Source: Teichococcus aestuarii
GTDB lineage: Bacteria > Pseudomonadota > Alphaproteobacteria > Acetobacterales > Acetobacteraceae
Direction: 5' to 3'
Length of the DNA stretch: 64,000 nt
Assembly: GCF_003116135.1 (NCBI RefSeq)
Contig: NZ_PDOA01000018.1
Span: 1 to 64,000, forward strand
Shown: positions 37,563 to 46,587 of the stretch, piece after piece
Position numbering within the stretch: position 1 is the first letter of the stretch
Layout: each line of letters begins with the position of its first letter
Position numbers and translations under genes: made by a program
Notes under the pieces: model-generated
Told to the model about the DNA's origin: nothing
Database searches by the model: none
Seen by the model: the letters and a program-made list of their open reading frames with translations, nothing else

Positions 37563-38015
37563 ATGGACGCTCTCGTTTCTCCGCTGGGGATGGTTTCGGA
37601 TTGCAGCCCGAGCGAAGCCCAGTCTGTTGATACTCACGGCGAGGCGAAGGACCACTTCGTCGAGCGTGATGGTGTGCGTTTTGCCGGCACGCATCTGATC
37701 GTCGATCTGTGGGGCGCCACGAATCTCGACGACCCCGCGCATATCGATTCCGTTCTGCGCGAGGCCGCCATCGAAACCGGCGCGACCATCCTGCACGGTC
37801 ACTTCCATCACTTCGCGCCCGACGGTGTGTCCGGCGTGCTGGTGCTGGCCGAGAGCCACATCTCGATCCACACCTGGCCGGAGCGTGCCTACGCGGCGCT
37901 CGACATCTTCGTCTGCGGGATCTGCAATCCGTACAAGGCGGTGCCGATCCTGAAGAAGGGCTTCGGGCCGGAGCGCGTGCAGCTCGCCGAGCACAAGCGC
38001 GGCCTGATCGGCTGA
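37563..38015 (+). CDS. speD: S-adenosylmethionine decarboxylase proenzyme SpeD
   Basis: A 150-residue class 1B proenzyme. Self-cleavage at LAESHISIHTWPE, between Glu97 and Ser98, yields the pyruvoyl group on the Ser. HGHFHHFAPDGVSGVLVL and the Cys in DIFVCGICNP also match. It makes decarboxylated SAM, the aminopropyl donor for SpeE. The ATG at 37563 follows GAAGGA by 11 bases. It has a roughly 35-residue N-terminal extension compared with minimal archaeal or Thermotoga forms. It forms a pair with speE, separated by a strong hairpin. Confidence 0.95.
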   Translation: MDALVSPLGMVSDCSPSEAQSVDTHGEAKDHFVERDGVRFAGTHLIVDLWGATNLDDPAHIDSVLREAAIETGATILHGHFHHFAPDGVSGVLVLAESHISIHTWPERAYAALDIFVCGICNPYKAVPILKKGFGPERVQLAEHKRGLIG

Positions 38016-38039
38016 CATCAGCCTTTCACGTGACGAGGC

Positions 38040-38067
38040 GGGGGCGGGGTCTCAGGATCCCGCCCCC
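38040..38067 (+). terminator. Strong hairpin between speD and speE
   Basis: GGGGGCGGG (38040-38048) pairs with CCCGCCCCC (38059-38067) over a ten-base loop, followed by TTCTTGTGTTTC. It can act as a partial terminator or stabiliser setting the SpeD:SpeE ratio. Confidence 0.55.
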
Positions 38068-38098
38068 TTCTTGTGTTTCCTGACCGAGGATTTCCTCC

Positions 38099-38968
38099 AT
38101 GCCGACCGATTCTTGGGTGAACGAGACGCTCTACGCCGAGTGGGGCCAGCGCTTCCTGGTGAAGCGCGAACTGGCCCGCGTGCAGAGCGACTTCCAGGAC
38201 ATCATGCTGTTCGAGAGCTACAGCCACGGGCGCGTCATGCTGCTCGACGGCGTGGTGCAGATCACCGAGAAGGACGAGTTCGTCTATCAGGAGATGCTGA
38301 CGCATGTGCCGCTGCTGGCGCATGGCGACGCCAAGCGCGTGCTGATCATCGGCGCCGGCGATGGCGGCGTGCTGAAGCGCGTGCTGCAGCACCGTAATGT
38401 CGAGCGCGCCGTGATGGTCGAGATCGACGGTGAGGTGATCCGGCTCTGCAAGGAGCACATGCCCGACATCGCCGGCGACGCCTGGAACGATCCGCGCGCC
38501 GAGGTGATCGTGGGTGACGGCATCGACTACGTCCGCAAGGCCGAGGCCGGCAGCTTCGACGTGGTGATCGTCGATTCCACCGACCCGATCGGCGTCGGCG
38601 AGGTGCTGTTCACCGACGAGTTCTACGCCAACGCGGCGCGCCTGCTCTCCGACCGCGGCCTCATCGTCAACCAGTGCGGCGTGCCCGCCATGCAGGCGGA
38701 GGAGCTGGCCGAGACCAGCCTGCGCCGCGGCAAGGTGTTCGCCGACATCTGGGCCTATGTCGCCGCCGTGCCGACCTATGTCGGCGGCTTCATGACGCTG
38801 GGCTGGGCGGCGAAGGACGCCACGCTGCGCCAGGTGGACACCGCCACCATCCGCGCCCGCGCCGAGGCCGCCGGCATCCTGGGCCAGACGCAGTACTGGA
38901 CGCCCGAGATCCACACCGGCGCCTTCAACCTGCCGCCCTACATCAGCAAGCATCTGCCGCAGGGCTGA
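38099..38968 (+). CDS. speE: Spermidine synthase SpeE
   Basis: A 289-residue aminopropyltransferase joining decarboxylated SAM to putrescine. Seen: QDIMLFESYSHGRVMLLDG, the nucleotide-binding IIGAGDGGVLKRVLQH, VEIDGEVIRLCKEHMP, DGIDYVRKAE, and catalytic IVDSTDPIGVGEVLF, then NQCGVPAMQ. The length is as usual for E. coli-type SpeE. It lies 83 bases after speD and is ended by a hairpin. Confidence 0.96.
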   Translation: MPTDSWVNETLYAEWGQRFLVKRELARVQSDFQDIMLFESYSHGRVMLLDGVVQITEKDEFVYQEMLTHVPLLAHGDAKRVLIIGAGDGGVLKRVLQHRNVERAVMVEIDGEVIRLCKEHMPDIAGDAWNDPRAEVIVGDGIDYVRKAEAGSFDVVIVDSTDPIGVGEVLFTDEFYANAARLLSDRGLIVNQCGVPAMQAEELAETSLRRGKVFADIWAYVAAVPTYVGGFMTLGWAAKDATLRQVDTATIRARAEAAGILGQTQYWTPEIHTGAFNLPPYISKHLPQG

Positions 38969-38977
38969 TGCGGCGGC

Positions 38978-39006
38978 GCAAGGGAAGGACACAATCCTTC
39001 CCTTGC
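38978..39006. terminator. Bidirectional hairpin after speE
   Basis: GCAAGGGAAGGA (38978-38989) pairs perfectly with TCCTTCCCTTGC (38995-39006) over CACAA. It lies between speE and the convergent small gene at 39023-39259 and can serve both. No T run follows. Confidence 0.6.
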
Positions 39007-39022
39007 CCGGCCGCGCGCCGCT

Positions 39023-39259
39023 TCAAACCAGGCGCTGCAACCGCTCCACCCGCCCGTGCAGCCGGCGCAGCGCCCACCCGGCCTCGGCCTGCTCTGCGGC
39101 GGGCAGGGAGAGGGCGGCGGCGCAGAGGGCGGTGACCTCGGCATCCAGCCCCTCCAGATCGATGGAGCGGCCGCCCGTGGCCAGCGCCTCGGCCAGCTTC
39201 AGCGTCGTCTCCAGGGAATCGAGGGCGGCCAGCAGGGCAGGCAGGGCGGTGACGGACAT
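39023..39259 (-). CDS. Small alpha-helical protein of unknown function
   Basis: A 78-residue product beginning MSVTALPALLAALDSLETTL and ending ALRRLHGRVERLQRLV. It is Ala/Leu-rich with heptad-like spacing and is probably all helical. No signal peptide, membrane segment or known motif is seen. The strong codon bias and the hairpin at its 3' end support a real gene, but no clear ribosome site precedes the ATG. It is divergent from the small gene at 39373. Confidence 0.5.
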   Translation of the reverse strand: MSVTALPALLAALDSLETTLKLAEALATGGRSIDLEGLDAEVTALCAAALSLPAAEQAEAGWALRRLHGRVERLQRLV

Positions 39260-39372
39260 GGCGGCAGGCTAGACGGGCCTTCGTTACCGAAACCTGCAGC
39301 GGCACCGTCCTAACCGAATCCTTACCAGCGCCTTCCATCCTGCTGTCCTCCCGCTGCGGAACCGGAGGCACG

Positions 39373-39654
39373 ATGGAAATCAACGAGGCGCTCGATAGCT
39401 GCGTGGCCAGCCTGATGGCGCCATCGGAACGGCTGCTGGCCGTGGCCATGCGCCTTTCCGGCGACGTTTCAGCCACCACCCCCGCCGCCATCCGCACCAC
39501 CAGGACTGCCCTGGCCGGGCCGTTGGCGGGCCTTCCCCTGCCGGCCGGCACCGACACCCGCAACCGTACCGTGCTGGCCAATGCCCGCGCCGTGCTCAGC
39601 GAAACCCTCGGGCAGATCGGCCGGCCAAGAAAGACTGACGTCACCAAATCGTGA
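39373..39654 (+). CDS. Small protein of unknown function upstream of hybrid kinase
   Basis: A 93-residue product, MEINEALDSCVASLMAPSER at the start, with GGAGG eight bases before the ATG. It is soluble and mixed in composition, without recognisable domains. It ends 12 bases before the hybrid kinase gene and in the same direction, so the two are probably co-transcribed. I do not recognise the family. Confidence 0.6.
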   Translation: MEINEALDSCVASLMAPSERLLAVAMRLSGDVSATTPAAIRTTRTALAGPLAGLPLPAGTDTRNRTVLANARAVLSETLGQIGRPRKTDVTKS

Positions 39655-39666
39655 TGCTATGACCGC

Positions 39667-41295
39667 ATGGCCATGCCCCTGCGCGATCTCTGGCCCCGCT
39701 GGCGTGCCTCTCTGCGGCGCAGCCCGGCGGCCTTCCAGTCTCTCCTGGCCGGCCTGCCCGAGCCCGCCCTCTGGCTCGACGGCGCCGCCAGGCTTCGCGG
39801 AGGCAACGCGGCCCTGCGCGCGGCCCTGGGACCCAGCCTGCCTCTGCGGACGGGTACGCCCATCACACTGATCTTCGCGCCCGAATCGCGCGCTGCCTTG
39901 CAGCAATGGCTGGCGGGCGGCCCGGAGCCGCCGGAGCTTCGCCTGGCCGCGCCCCTGGGGCAGCCGGGCCTGATCGTGCTGCCGCGCCGCATCGCCCTGC
40001 CGCAGGGGGAGGCGGTGCTGCTGCTGACGGATGCCGCCCCCCGCAAGGCCCTGGCCGCCCAGCTCGCCGAGTCCGACCGGCTGCAGGCCCTGGGCGGGCT
40101 GGCCGGTGGCATCGCGCACGACTTCAACAACCTGCTGAGCGTGGTGCTGGGCGCTGCGGAGGAGGCGAGGCGGCATCTGGGCGAGAACCCCGATCCGGCT
40201 CTCGCCGCGGAGCTGGAGCAGGTGCGGCAGGCGGCGCAGCGGGGTGCGGGGCTGGTGCGGCAATTGCTGGCCTATGCGCGGCAGCAGGTGCTGGAGCCGC
40301 GGCTGGTGCCGCTGAACACCGCCGTCTCCGAGATGGCGCGGATGCTGCGCCCGCTGCTCGGCCGGGCCATCGCGCTGGAGCTGGTCCTGGATTCGCCCGG
40401 GCGCCTGGTGCGGATCGATCCCTCCCAGCTCGACCGCGTGCTGATGAACCTGGCGATGAACGCCCGTCAGGCCATGCCGGAGGGCGGGCGCCTGACCCTG
40501 GCGACCAGCCGCGCGCTGCTGCTCCAGCCGGAGCCGGCCATGCCCGAGCCGATTCCGGCCGGGCGCTGGACGGTGCTGGAGGTGCGCGACACCGGCCACG
40601 GCATCCCGCCCGAGATCCTGCCGCGTATCTTCGAGCCGTTCTTCACCAGCCGGCCGCAGCAGGGCGGCACCGGCATGGGGCTGGCCACGGTGCATGGCAT
40701 CGTGCGGCAATCGGGCGGCTATATCGCGGTGGAAAGCCGGCCGGGGCAGGGCACCCGAATCCGCATCCTGCTGCCGCGCACCGAGGCGCCGGCTGCCGGG
40801 CCGCCATCGCCGCCCGCCGCCAGCCTGCCCACCGATCGCGCCCAAGCCGAGCCCGCCCAAGCCGAGCCCGACCCGGCCGAGGCTCCCATGGCCGCCCCGG
40901 CCGGCGGCGGGCCGCTGCTGCTGGTCGAGGACGAGGTGCCGTTGCGCCGGCTGGCCGAGCGCACCCTGCGCCGCGCCGGCTGGCCGGTGCTGGCGGCGGA
41001 GGATGCCGAGGCGGCACTGGCCCTGGCGGCCGAATCGCCGCCCGCCCTGCTGGTCAGCGACGTGATGATGCCTGGCGCCATGGACGGCCCCGCCCTGGCG
41101 CGGGCATTGCGGGCCCGCAATCCCCGCCTGCCCGTGCTTCTGGTGAGCGGATATGCACCGTCCGTGGTAGAAGAAGGGCTGTCCGACCAGGGCCTGCGCT
41201 TCCTCGCCAAGCCCTACACCGCCGCCGAGCTGACGGCGGCTGTGGCTGATCTGGCGGATGTTGCGGGAGCCTCTTGCGGAACGCCGCAATCATGA
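39667..41295 (+). CDS. CckA-like hybrid histidine kinase with receiver domain
   Basis: 542 residues. An N-terminal PAS-like region (about 1-125) is followed by the HisKA box GGLAGGIAHDFNNLLSVVLG with His151. The ATPase domain (NLAMNARQAMPEGG N-box, VRDTGHGIPPEIL, FFTSRPQQGGTGMGLATVHG) is followed by a Pro/Ala linker with a 15-base tandem repeat, and then a receiver domain with LLLVEDEVPLRRLAERTLRR, Asp465 in LVSDVMMPG and Lys515. The sequence style and location before recA match CckA, which drives CtrA phosphorylation through ChpT. However, no membrane segment is seen, unlike Caulobacter CckA. It may be a shortened or paralogous form. Confidence 0.85.
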   Translation: MAMPLRDLWPRWRASLRRSPAAFQSLLAGLPEPALWLDGAARLRGGNAALRAALGPSLPLRTGTPITLIFAPESRAALQQWLAGGPEPPELRLAAPLGQPGLIVLPRRIALPQGEAVLLLTDAAPRKALAAQLAESDRLQALGGLAGGIAHDFNNLLSVVLGAAEEARRHLGENPDPALAAELEQVRQAAQRGAGLVRQLLAYARQQVLEPRLVPLNTAVSEMARMLRPLLGRAIALELVLDSPGRLVRIDPSQLDRVLMNLAMNARQAMPEGGRLTLATSRALLLQPEPAMPEPIPAGRWTVLEVRDTGHGIPPEILPRIFEPFFTSRPQQGGTGMGLATVHGIVRQSGGYIAVESRPGQGTRIRILLPRTEAPAAGPPSPPAASLPTDRAQAEPAQAEPDPAEAPMAAPAGGGPLLLVEDEVPLRRLAERTLRRAGWPVLAAEDAEAALALAAESPPALLVSDVMMPGAMDGPALARALRARNPRLPVLLVSGYAPSVVEEGLSDQGLRFLAKPYTAAELTAAVADLADVAGASCGTPQS

Positions 41296-41308
41296 ACATA
41301 TAGCGAAC
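41274..41308 (+). promoter_or_regulatory. SOS-controlled recA promoter with LexA box
   Basis: GAAC-ATATAGC-GAAC at 41294-41308 exactly fits the alphaproteobacterial LexA box GAAC-N7-GAAC, 121 bases before recA. TTGCGG at 41274-41279, 17 bases from CATATA at 41297-41302, could be the -35/-10 pair, placing the box over the -10. The first half-site overlaps the stop codon of the kinase gene. The box is seen; the promoter assignment is an inference. Confidence 0.8.
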
Positions 41309-41429
41309 ACCAGGGCGGCATGGGGACGCGACCTTTGCCCCGCTCACATGTTATTCCAGTCATACGGACCGGCTCCTCGCCGTGCCCGGTTGCGAGACGA
41401 ACAGAGCCGAAGGGCTAAGAGGTTCCAGA

Positions 41430-42470
<1,041 letters not shown>

Positions 42471-42492
42471 GGCAGCAAGGCGAAACAGGAAC

Positions 42493-42527
42493 GGCGCGGG
42501 GAGCGGAGAACGCCCCCGCGCCTTTTT
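42493..42527 (+). terminator. Intrinsic terminator after recA
   Basis: GGCGCGGGG (42493-42501) pairs with CCCCGCGCC (42514-42522) and is followed immediately by five T. It lies 23 bases after the recA stop. Confidence 0.85.
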
Positions 42528-42549
42528 CGTGCCCGGGCCTCAGGCCCGC

Positions 42550-45117
42550 TCAGCGGCCGAGCAGGCCGCGCAGCAGGTCCACCGGGCTGGCGGGGCGTTC
42601 CTGCCCCTGGGAGGCAGGGCGTGGCGCCGGCACGGGGCCGCTGCGCCCGCCGCGTGCCACGGCCAGTTGCTGGGCGCAGTCGGGCAGGGCATTGCCGCGT
42701 CCGGCGAGCTGCTGGGCCAGCTGGCCGAGGACGGAGTCCTGGTTCTCCATCTGCCGCGCTACCAGATCGCCCACGATGCCGGCGGTGGCCTCGGCCACGC
42801 CGGCCGGGTCCAGCCGGTAGCTCGGCGCGGCCAGCGTTCCGCCCACCAGCACCGGTGCCGTCAGCCCCAGCCCGCCCAGCCGCACCTGCGGCAGCAGGCG
42901 CAGCGCCAGCGTCTCCTGGCCGAGGTCGATGCGGCCGCTGCCCACCACATCGGCCAGCCCCGTCTCGAGCAGCATCGCCTGGGGTCGCGCCACGCCCTCG
43001 CGCAGGTTCAGCCGCAGGGCGAGGCAGCGCAGCGGCGTGCCGCCTTCGGTGGGCGCGTTGGGCACCAGCATGCGGCGCAGATCGCCGCCCAGCCGGTCCA
43101 GCAGGCGGTTGTCGATCTGCCCATTGGCCAGGGCGAGGCCGAGATGCCCGCCCAGGCTGCCCGCCAGCGCCCGCAGGTCGGCGCCCGTGCCGGAGAGGTC
43201 CGCCTCCAGCTCCAGCCTGCCGCTGGCCTGGCCGGGCAGGCCATAGGCCTGGAGCAGCGGCCGCAGGTCCAGCCCGGCGCCCTCATGCCGCAGCGCCAGG
43301 GTCAGGCGCTGCGCGGGGCCGGTGCCCTCGGCGCCGAGGCGGCCACTGAGGCGGCCGCCGGGCAGCGTCACCGCCAGCGGCGCCACCGTCAGCCGGCCAT
43401 CGGCCAGCTTCGCCGTGCCACGCAGGTCGCGATAGGTAATTCCCTGCGCCAGCAGCTCCGCCACGGCGAGCTGGATGTCGCCGTCCAGCCCGCGCGGCGC
43501 CAGATTCGGCAGCGGCAGGGCGGGGATCACCCGGCGCGGCCCTTCGGCGGTGGCGGCGGGTGCGGGCGGGCGCGGCGGCACGGCCGGCGCGGCGGGGGCA
43601 GCGCCTGGCGCCGGGGCGGCGGAAGGCGCGGCGGCGGGCGTGGCGGGCAGGGGGGCCAGCAGCGCATCCAGGTCCACCCGTGATGCGTTCAGCCGCGCGG
43701 TCAGGGCCGGGCGCGGTCCGCCGAGGGCCAGCCGGGCCTCGCCTTCCAGCGTCGCCTCGCGGGCGCGCAGGCGCAGCCCTTCCAGCGCCGCGCCGCCGGC
43801 TGGCAGCAGCAGGCGGCCTTCCAGCCGTGCCTCGGTCAGGCGGGGTCCGGGCAGCCCCAGGGCCGAGAGCAGCGGCGCCGTGTCCGGTGCGGCGAGGCTC
43901 AGCGCCACATTGGCGCCCTCCAGCCGTGGCCCCGGCAACTCGGCCTGCGCCTCGGCGGTGGCGCCGGCGCCGCGCAGGGTCAGGCGCAGCGGCCAGGGCC
44001 CGTCGCCGAGCAGCGCGGCCGGGGCGGGGAGCTGCCCCTCGGCCTGCACCGGCAGGCCGCGCAGGGAGAGGTCGGCGTTGAGCTGCCCCGGCTGCTCCGG
44101 GCCGGGCATCCGCAGCGTGGCGGCGCCCAGCGCCAGCCCCGGCACCCAGGCGCCGAGATCGCCGCCCTCGGTATGCGCCACCAGCCGGTCCAGGCGCGGC
44201 GGGCGGCCGGCGCCGGCATCGGCCAGCTCGGCGTCCAGCTCCAGCCCGCGCAGCGGGGGCAGGCCGGCGCGCGGCAGAAAGGGCGCAAGGCGCGCGGTGC
44301 TCTCGGCCGTGGCCTTCAGGGCCAGCTGCCAGCCGGCGGCGGCCTCGGGGCGCGTCGCGCTGCCATCGGCCACCAGCTGCAGCCCCGGTGCCGCCAGCGC
44401 CACATGCAGCGGCCAGGCGGCGGGCTCGGCGCTGGTGCCGAGCAGCCGCGCCAGCGGCCCGGCATGCCCCTCCAGCGCCACGGCCACGCCGCGCAGGCCA
44501 AGCGCGCCCTGGAAGTCGATCGGCGCCGCCGGGGTCTCGGCGCGCAGGGCGAGGCTGCGGATGTCCAGCACCTCCCGCCGCCCGGTGCGGGCATCGTGCC
44601 AGGTGAGGCGCCCGCCCTCGATATCCACCGCGGCGATGGAGAGCGCCAGCCGCCCCTCGGCCGCGCCGCCGGGTGCCGCTTCCGGCCGGCCCGTGGCGGG
44701 CGAGGGGGCGGGGGAGAGGCGCCAGTTGCCCTGGCCCTCCGCATCCACCTCCAGCAGCAGGTCCGGCTCGATCAGCGTCAGCCGCTCGAAGGCGATGCGG
44801 CGCGAGAGCAGCGGCAGCAGCGCGAGCCGCGCCTCCACGCGGCTGGCCGTCAGCATCTCGGCGCGGCTGCCGCCGGGGGCGTTGGCCAGGGCCACGCCCT
44901 CCAGCGTCACCGTCGGCACCAGGGAGAGCTTGATGCCGACCGGGCCCGAGAGGGTCAGCGCACGCCCCGTCGCCTGCTCCACGGCGGCGATGACGCGCGG
45001 GCGCAGCACGGAATCGCGCAGCACCAGGTTCAGCCCGCCCCAGGCCAGCACCGGCACGGCCACGAGCACGGCGGCGCCGGCCAGCAGGGTGCGGCGGCGG
45101 CGGCGGGGCGGGGCCAT
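42550..45117 (-). CDS. AsmA-family inner-membrane-anchored protein
   Basis: An 855-residue protein. The basic start [14 protein letters not shown] runs into one membrane segment (about 10-33), leaving a large periplasmic part. An AsmA N-terminal repeat region ([40 protein letters not shown]) is followed by repeated beta-strand blocks. After an Ala/Pro linker (about residues 480-520) comes the C-terminal AsmA_2 domain with [20 protein letters not shown]. AsmA-like proteins are proposed to bridge the periplasm and move phospholipids to the outer membrane. The last 50 residues are Pro/Arg-rich. It sits four bases after the pseudouridine synthase gene. Confidence 0.88.
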   Translation of the reverse strand: MAPPRRRRRTLLAGAAVLVAVPVLAWGGLNLVLRDSVLRPRVIAAVEQATGRALTLSGPVGIKLSLVPTVTLEGVALANAPGGSRAEMLTASRVEARLALLPLLSRRIAFERLTLIEPDLLLEVDAEGQGNWRLSPAPSPATGRPEAAPGGAAEGRLALSIAAVDIEGGRLTWHDARTGRREVLDIRSLALRAETPAAPIDFQGALGLRGVAVALEGHAGPLARLLGTSAEPAAWPLHVALAAPGLQLVADGSATRPEAAAGWQLALKATAESTARLAPFLPRAGLPPLRGLELDAELADAGAGRPPRLDRLVAHTEGGDLGAWVPGLALGAATLRMPGPEQPGQLNADLSLRGLPVQAEGQLPAPAALLGDGPWPLRLTLRGAGATAEAQAELPGPRLEGANVALSLAAPDTAPLLSALGLPGPRLTEARLEGRLLLPAGGAALEGLRLRAREATLEGEARLALGGPRPALTARLNASRVDLDALLAPLPATPAAAPSAAPAPGAAPAAPAVPPRPPAPAATAEGPRRVIPALPLPNLAPRGLDGDIQLAVAELLAQGITYRDLRGTAKLADGRLTVAPLAVTLPGGRLSGRLGAEGTGPAQRLTLALRHEGAGLDLRPLLQAYGLPGQASGRLELEADLSGTGADLRALAGSLGGHLGLALANGQIDNRLLDRLGGDLRRMLVPNAPTEGGTPLRCLALRLNLREGVARPQAMLLETGLADVVGSGRIDLGQETLALRLLPQVRLGGLGLTAPVLVGGTLAAPSYRLDPAGVAEATAGIVGDLVARQMENQDSVLGQLAQQLAGRGNALPDCAQQLAVARGGRSGPVPAPRPASQGQERPASPVDLLRGLLGR

Positions 45118-45121
45118 GGCC

Positions 45122-46099
45122 TCAGCCCACCCGGCGCGGCTGCGGCGTGCGCGGCACCTCGAAGCCGAGGGTGCGGAAGCTCTCCACCATGTGCGGCGGC
45201 GGCGGCGCGCTTACCTCCAGCGTGCCGCCCTCCGGGTGCGGCACCTGCAGCGCGCGGGCGTGCAGGTGCAGCGCGTGGGACATCCCCTCGAGATGCGCCG
45301 CCTGCCCGCCATACTTGCCATCGCCCAGGATCGGGCATTCGAGCGCCGAGGCGCAGTGCACGCGCAGCTGGTGGGTGCGGCCGGTCAGCGGCCGCATCTC
45401 CAGCCAGGTGGCGTGGCGGCGCGCCACATCGACCGTGCTGTACTCGGTGACGGCGAAGAGGCCCTCGCGGCCCTCCACGGGGGCGGTGCGCTCGCCCTGG
45501 CCGGTGCCGACGCGCCCCAGCTTCATGTCGATCCGCCCCGCCTCGTATTGCGGCTGCCCGACCACCAGCGCCCAGTAGGTCTTCTTGGCATCCCGCCCGC
45601 GGAAGGCGCTGGCCAGCCGGCGCGCCGCCAGCGCGTCCCGCGCCAGCAGGATCACGCCCGAGGTGTCGCGGTCCAGCCGGTGGACGAGGCGCGGCCGCTC
45701 CTCATGGCCGAAGCGCAGCGCGTCCAGCATCCCGTCCAGGTGCTTCTTGATGTTCGGGCCGCCCTGCACCGGCAGGCCGTGCGGCTTGTTCAGGGCGATG
45801 ACGCTGTCGTCGCGGTAGAGGACCAGCTTCTCCAGCGCGCGCGCATCCTCATCGCTCACCTCGCGGTCGCGGCGCTCGGGCTCTGGCGCCGGTCCCTCGG
45901 GCAGGGGCGGGATGCGGATCTCCTGGCCGCGCATCAGCCGCGTGTTGGCCTCGGCGCGCTTGCCGTCGACGCGGATCTGCCCGGTGCGCAGCATCTTCTG
46001 CAGCGCGCCCTGCGTCACCTGGGGGAAGTGGCGGCGGAACCAGCGGTCGAGGCGGGATTCCTCGTCGGCCGGATGGACGGTGCGATGCTGGATGGTCAT
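45122..46099 (-). CDS. RluA-family pseudouridine synthase (RluC/RluD-like)
   Basis: A 325-residue RNA-modifying enzyme. The N-terminal S4 RNA-binding domain is ESRLDRWFRRHFPQVTQGAL with KMLRTGQIRVDGKRAEANTR. The catalytic domain has LNKPHGLPVQGG, VHRLDRDTSGVILLARD (catalytic Asp143), KKTYWALVVG, and MRPLTGRTHQLRVHCA. The family makes pseudouridines in 23S rRNA. RluC-type (helices around 955/2504/2580) is more likely than RluD from the domain sequence, but this cannot be settled here. It is likely co-transcribed with asmA. Confidence 0.92.
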   Translation of the reverse strand: MTIQHRTVHPADEESRLDRWFRRHFPQVTQGALQKMLRTGQIRVDGKRAEANTRLMRGQEIRIPPLPEGPAPEPERRDREVSDEDARALEKLVLYRDDSVIALNKPHGLPVQGGPNIKKHLDGMLDALRFGHEERPRLVHRLDRDTSGVILLARDALAARRLASAFRGRDAKKTYWALVVGQPQYEAGRIDMKLGRVGTGQGERTAPVEGREGLFAVTEYSTVDVARRHATWLEMRPLTGRTHQLRVHCASALECPILGDGKYGGQAAHLEGMSHALHLHARALQVPHPEGGTLEVSAPPPPHMVESFRTLGFEVPRTPQPRRVG

Positions 46100-46165
46100 G
46101 CGCGGGGAGGTAGCTCCGGCGACGCGCCGCGTCGAGCGAAAACGGGGGCGATTCCGCTTGCGTGG

Positions 46166-46181
46166 AAGGAATATATTCCTT
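46166..46181. promoter_or_regulatory. Palindrome AAGGAATATATTCCTT upstream of AbrB-like gene
   Basis: A perfect 16-base palindrome in a clearly AT-rich patch between the divergent rlu and abrB-like genes, 38 bases before the latter's start. A 13-base identical copy (AAGGAATATATTC) begins at the stop codon of the same gene. Together they suggest an autoregulatory operator pair. Confidence 0.65.
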
Positions 46182-46207
46182 ACTTCCTTACCATCTTACT
46201 GCCTTAC
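46179..46207 (+). repeat. Four CTTAC iterons at 8-base spacing
   Basis: CTTAC occurs at 46179, 46187, 46195 and 46203, exactly eight bases apart, mostly as CCTTAC units. The array overlaps the palindrome's right end and finishes just before the CGGAGG ribosome site. The regular phasing suggests a multimeric DNA-binding site. Confidence 0.6.
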
Positions 46208-46219
46208 CGGAGGCCCCGC

Positions 46220-46438
46220 ATGAAAACCCCGAGCAACCCGCCCCGGCTGGCCAAGCTGACGAGCAAGAACCAGCTGACCCTGCCGCGCGCCGTGATGGAG
46301 GCGCTGGGCTGCCCGAGCCATTTCCGGGTGCAGGTGCATGACGGGGCGCTGGTGCTGTGGCCGGGCCGGGTGGTGACGGTGCTGGACAGGCCGGAGCCGA
46401 TGATGCCGCAGCCTAGGGCGAGGAACCGGGCGGAGTAA
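46220..46438 (+). CDS. AbrB/MazE/SpoVT-like DNA-binding protein, solitary
   Basis: A 72-residue protein. Residues 8-45 (RLAKLTSKNQLTLPRAVMEA, then FRVQVHDGALVLWP) match the swapped-hairpin SpoVT/AbrB domain (consensus 'vTskgQvTLPk.vrealg'). The C-terminal tail is Pro/Arg-rich. A CGGAGG ribosome site lies seven bases upstream. Such proteins are usually antitoxins that repress their own operon through palindromes, but no toxin gene follows here. Flanking palindrome copies at 46166-46181 and 46438-46452 support autoregulation. It could be an orphan antitoxin or a free-standing regulator. Confidence 0.8.
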   Translation: MKTPSNPPRLAKLTSKNQLTLPRAVMEALGCPSHFRVQVHDGALVLWPGRVVTVLDRPEPMMPQPRARNRAE

Positions 46439-46452
46439 AGGAATATATTCTT
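46438..46452. promoter_or_regulatory. Second, imperfect palindrome copy after AbrB-like gene
   Basis: AAGGAATATATTC is identical to the first 13 bases of the palindrome at 46166-46181, then TT. It starts on the last base of the stop codon. The spacing between the two copies is about 270 bases, suitable for a looped or paired operator. It might instead serve the gene that starts at 46588. Confidence 0.55.
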
Positions 46453-46587
46453 ATCAAGGTGGCGGGGGCGGGGAGAAGAAAGTCACTGCCCGGCCTTGGC
46501 CGCATGGCATAACCTTCTCTTTTCGCTGCGAAATTTGCCAAACTTCGCTCTTTTCCGCACGCTCTGGCGGCGGCCATGCTCGCCGCC

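Noticed and set aside
39310-39325. CtrA-box-like sequence CTAA-N7-CTTA near the CckA-like gene
   Set aside because: It differs from TTAA-N7-TTAA at two positions, and chance matches are likely. The context with a CckA-like kinase is suggestive but not enough.
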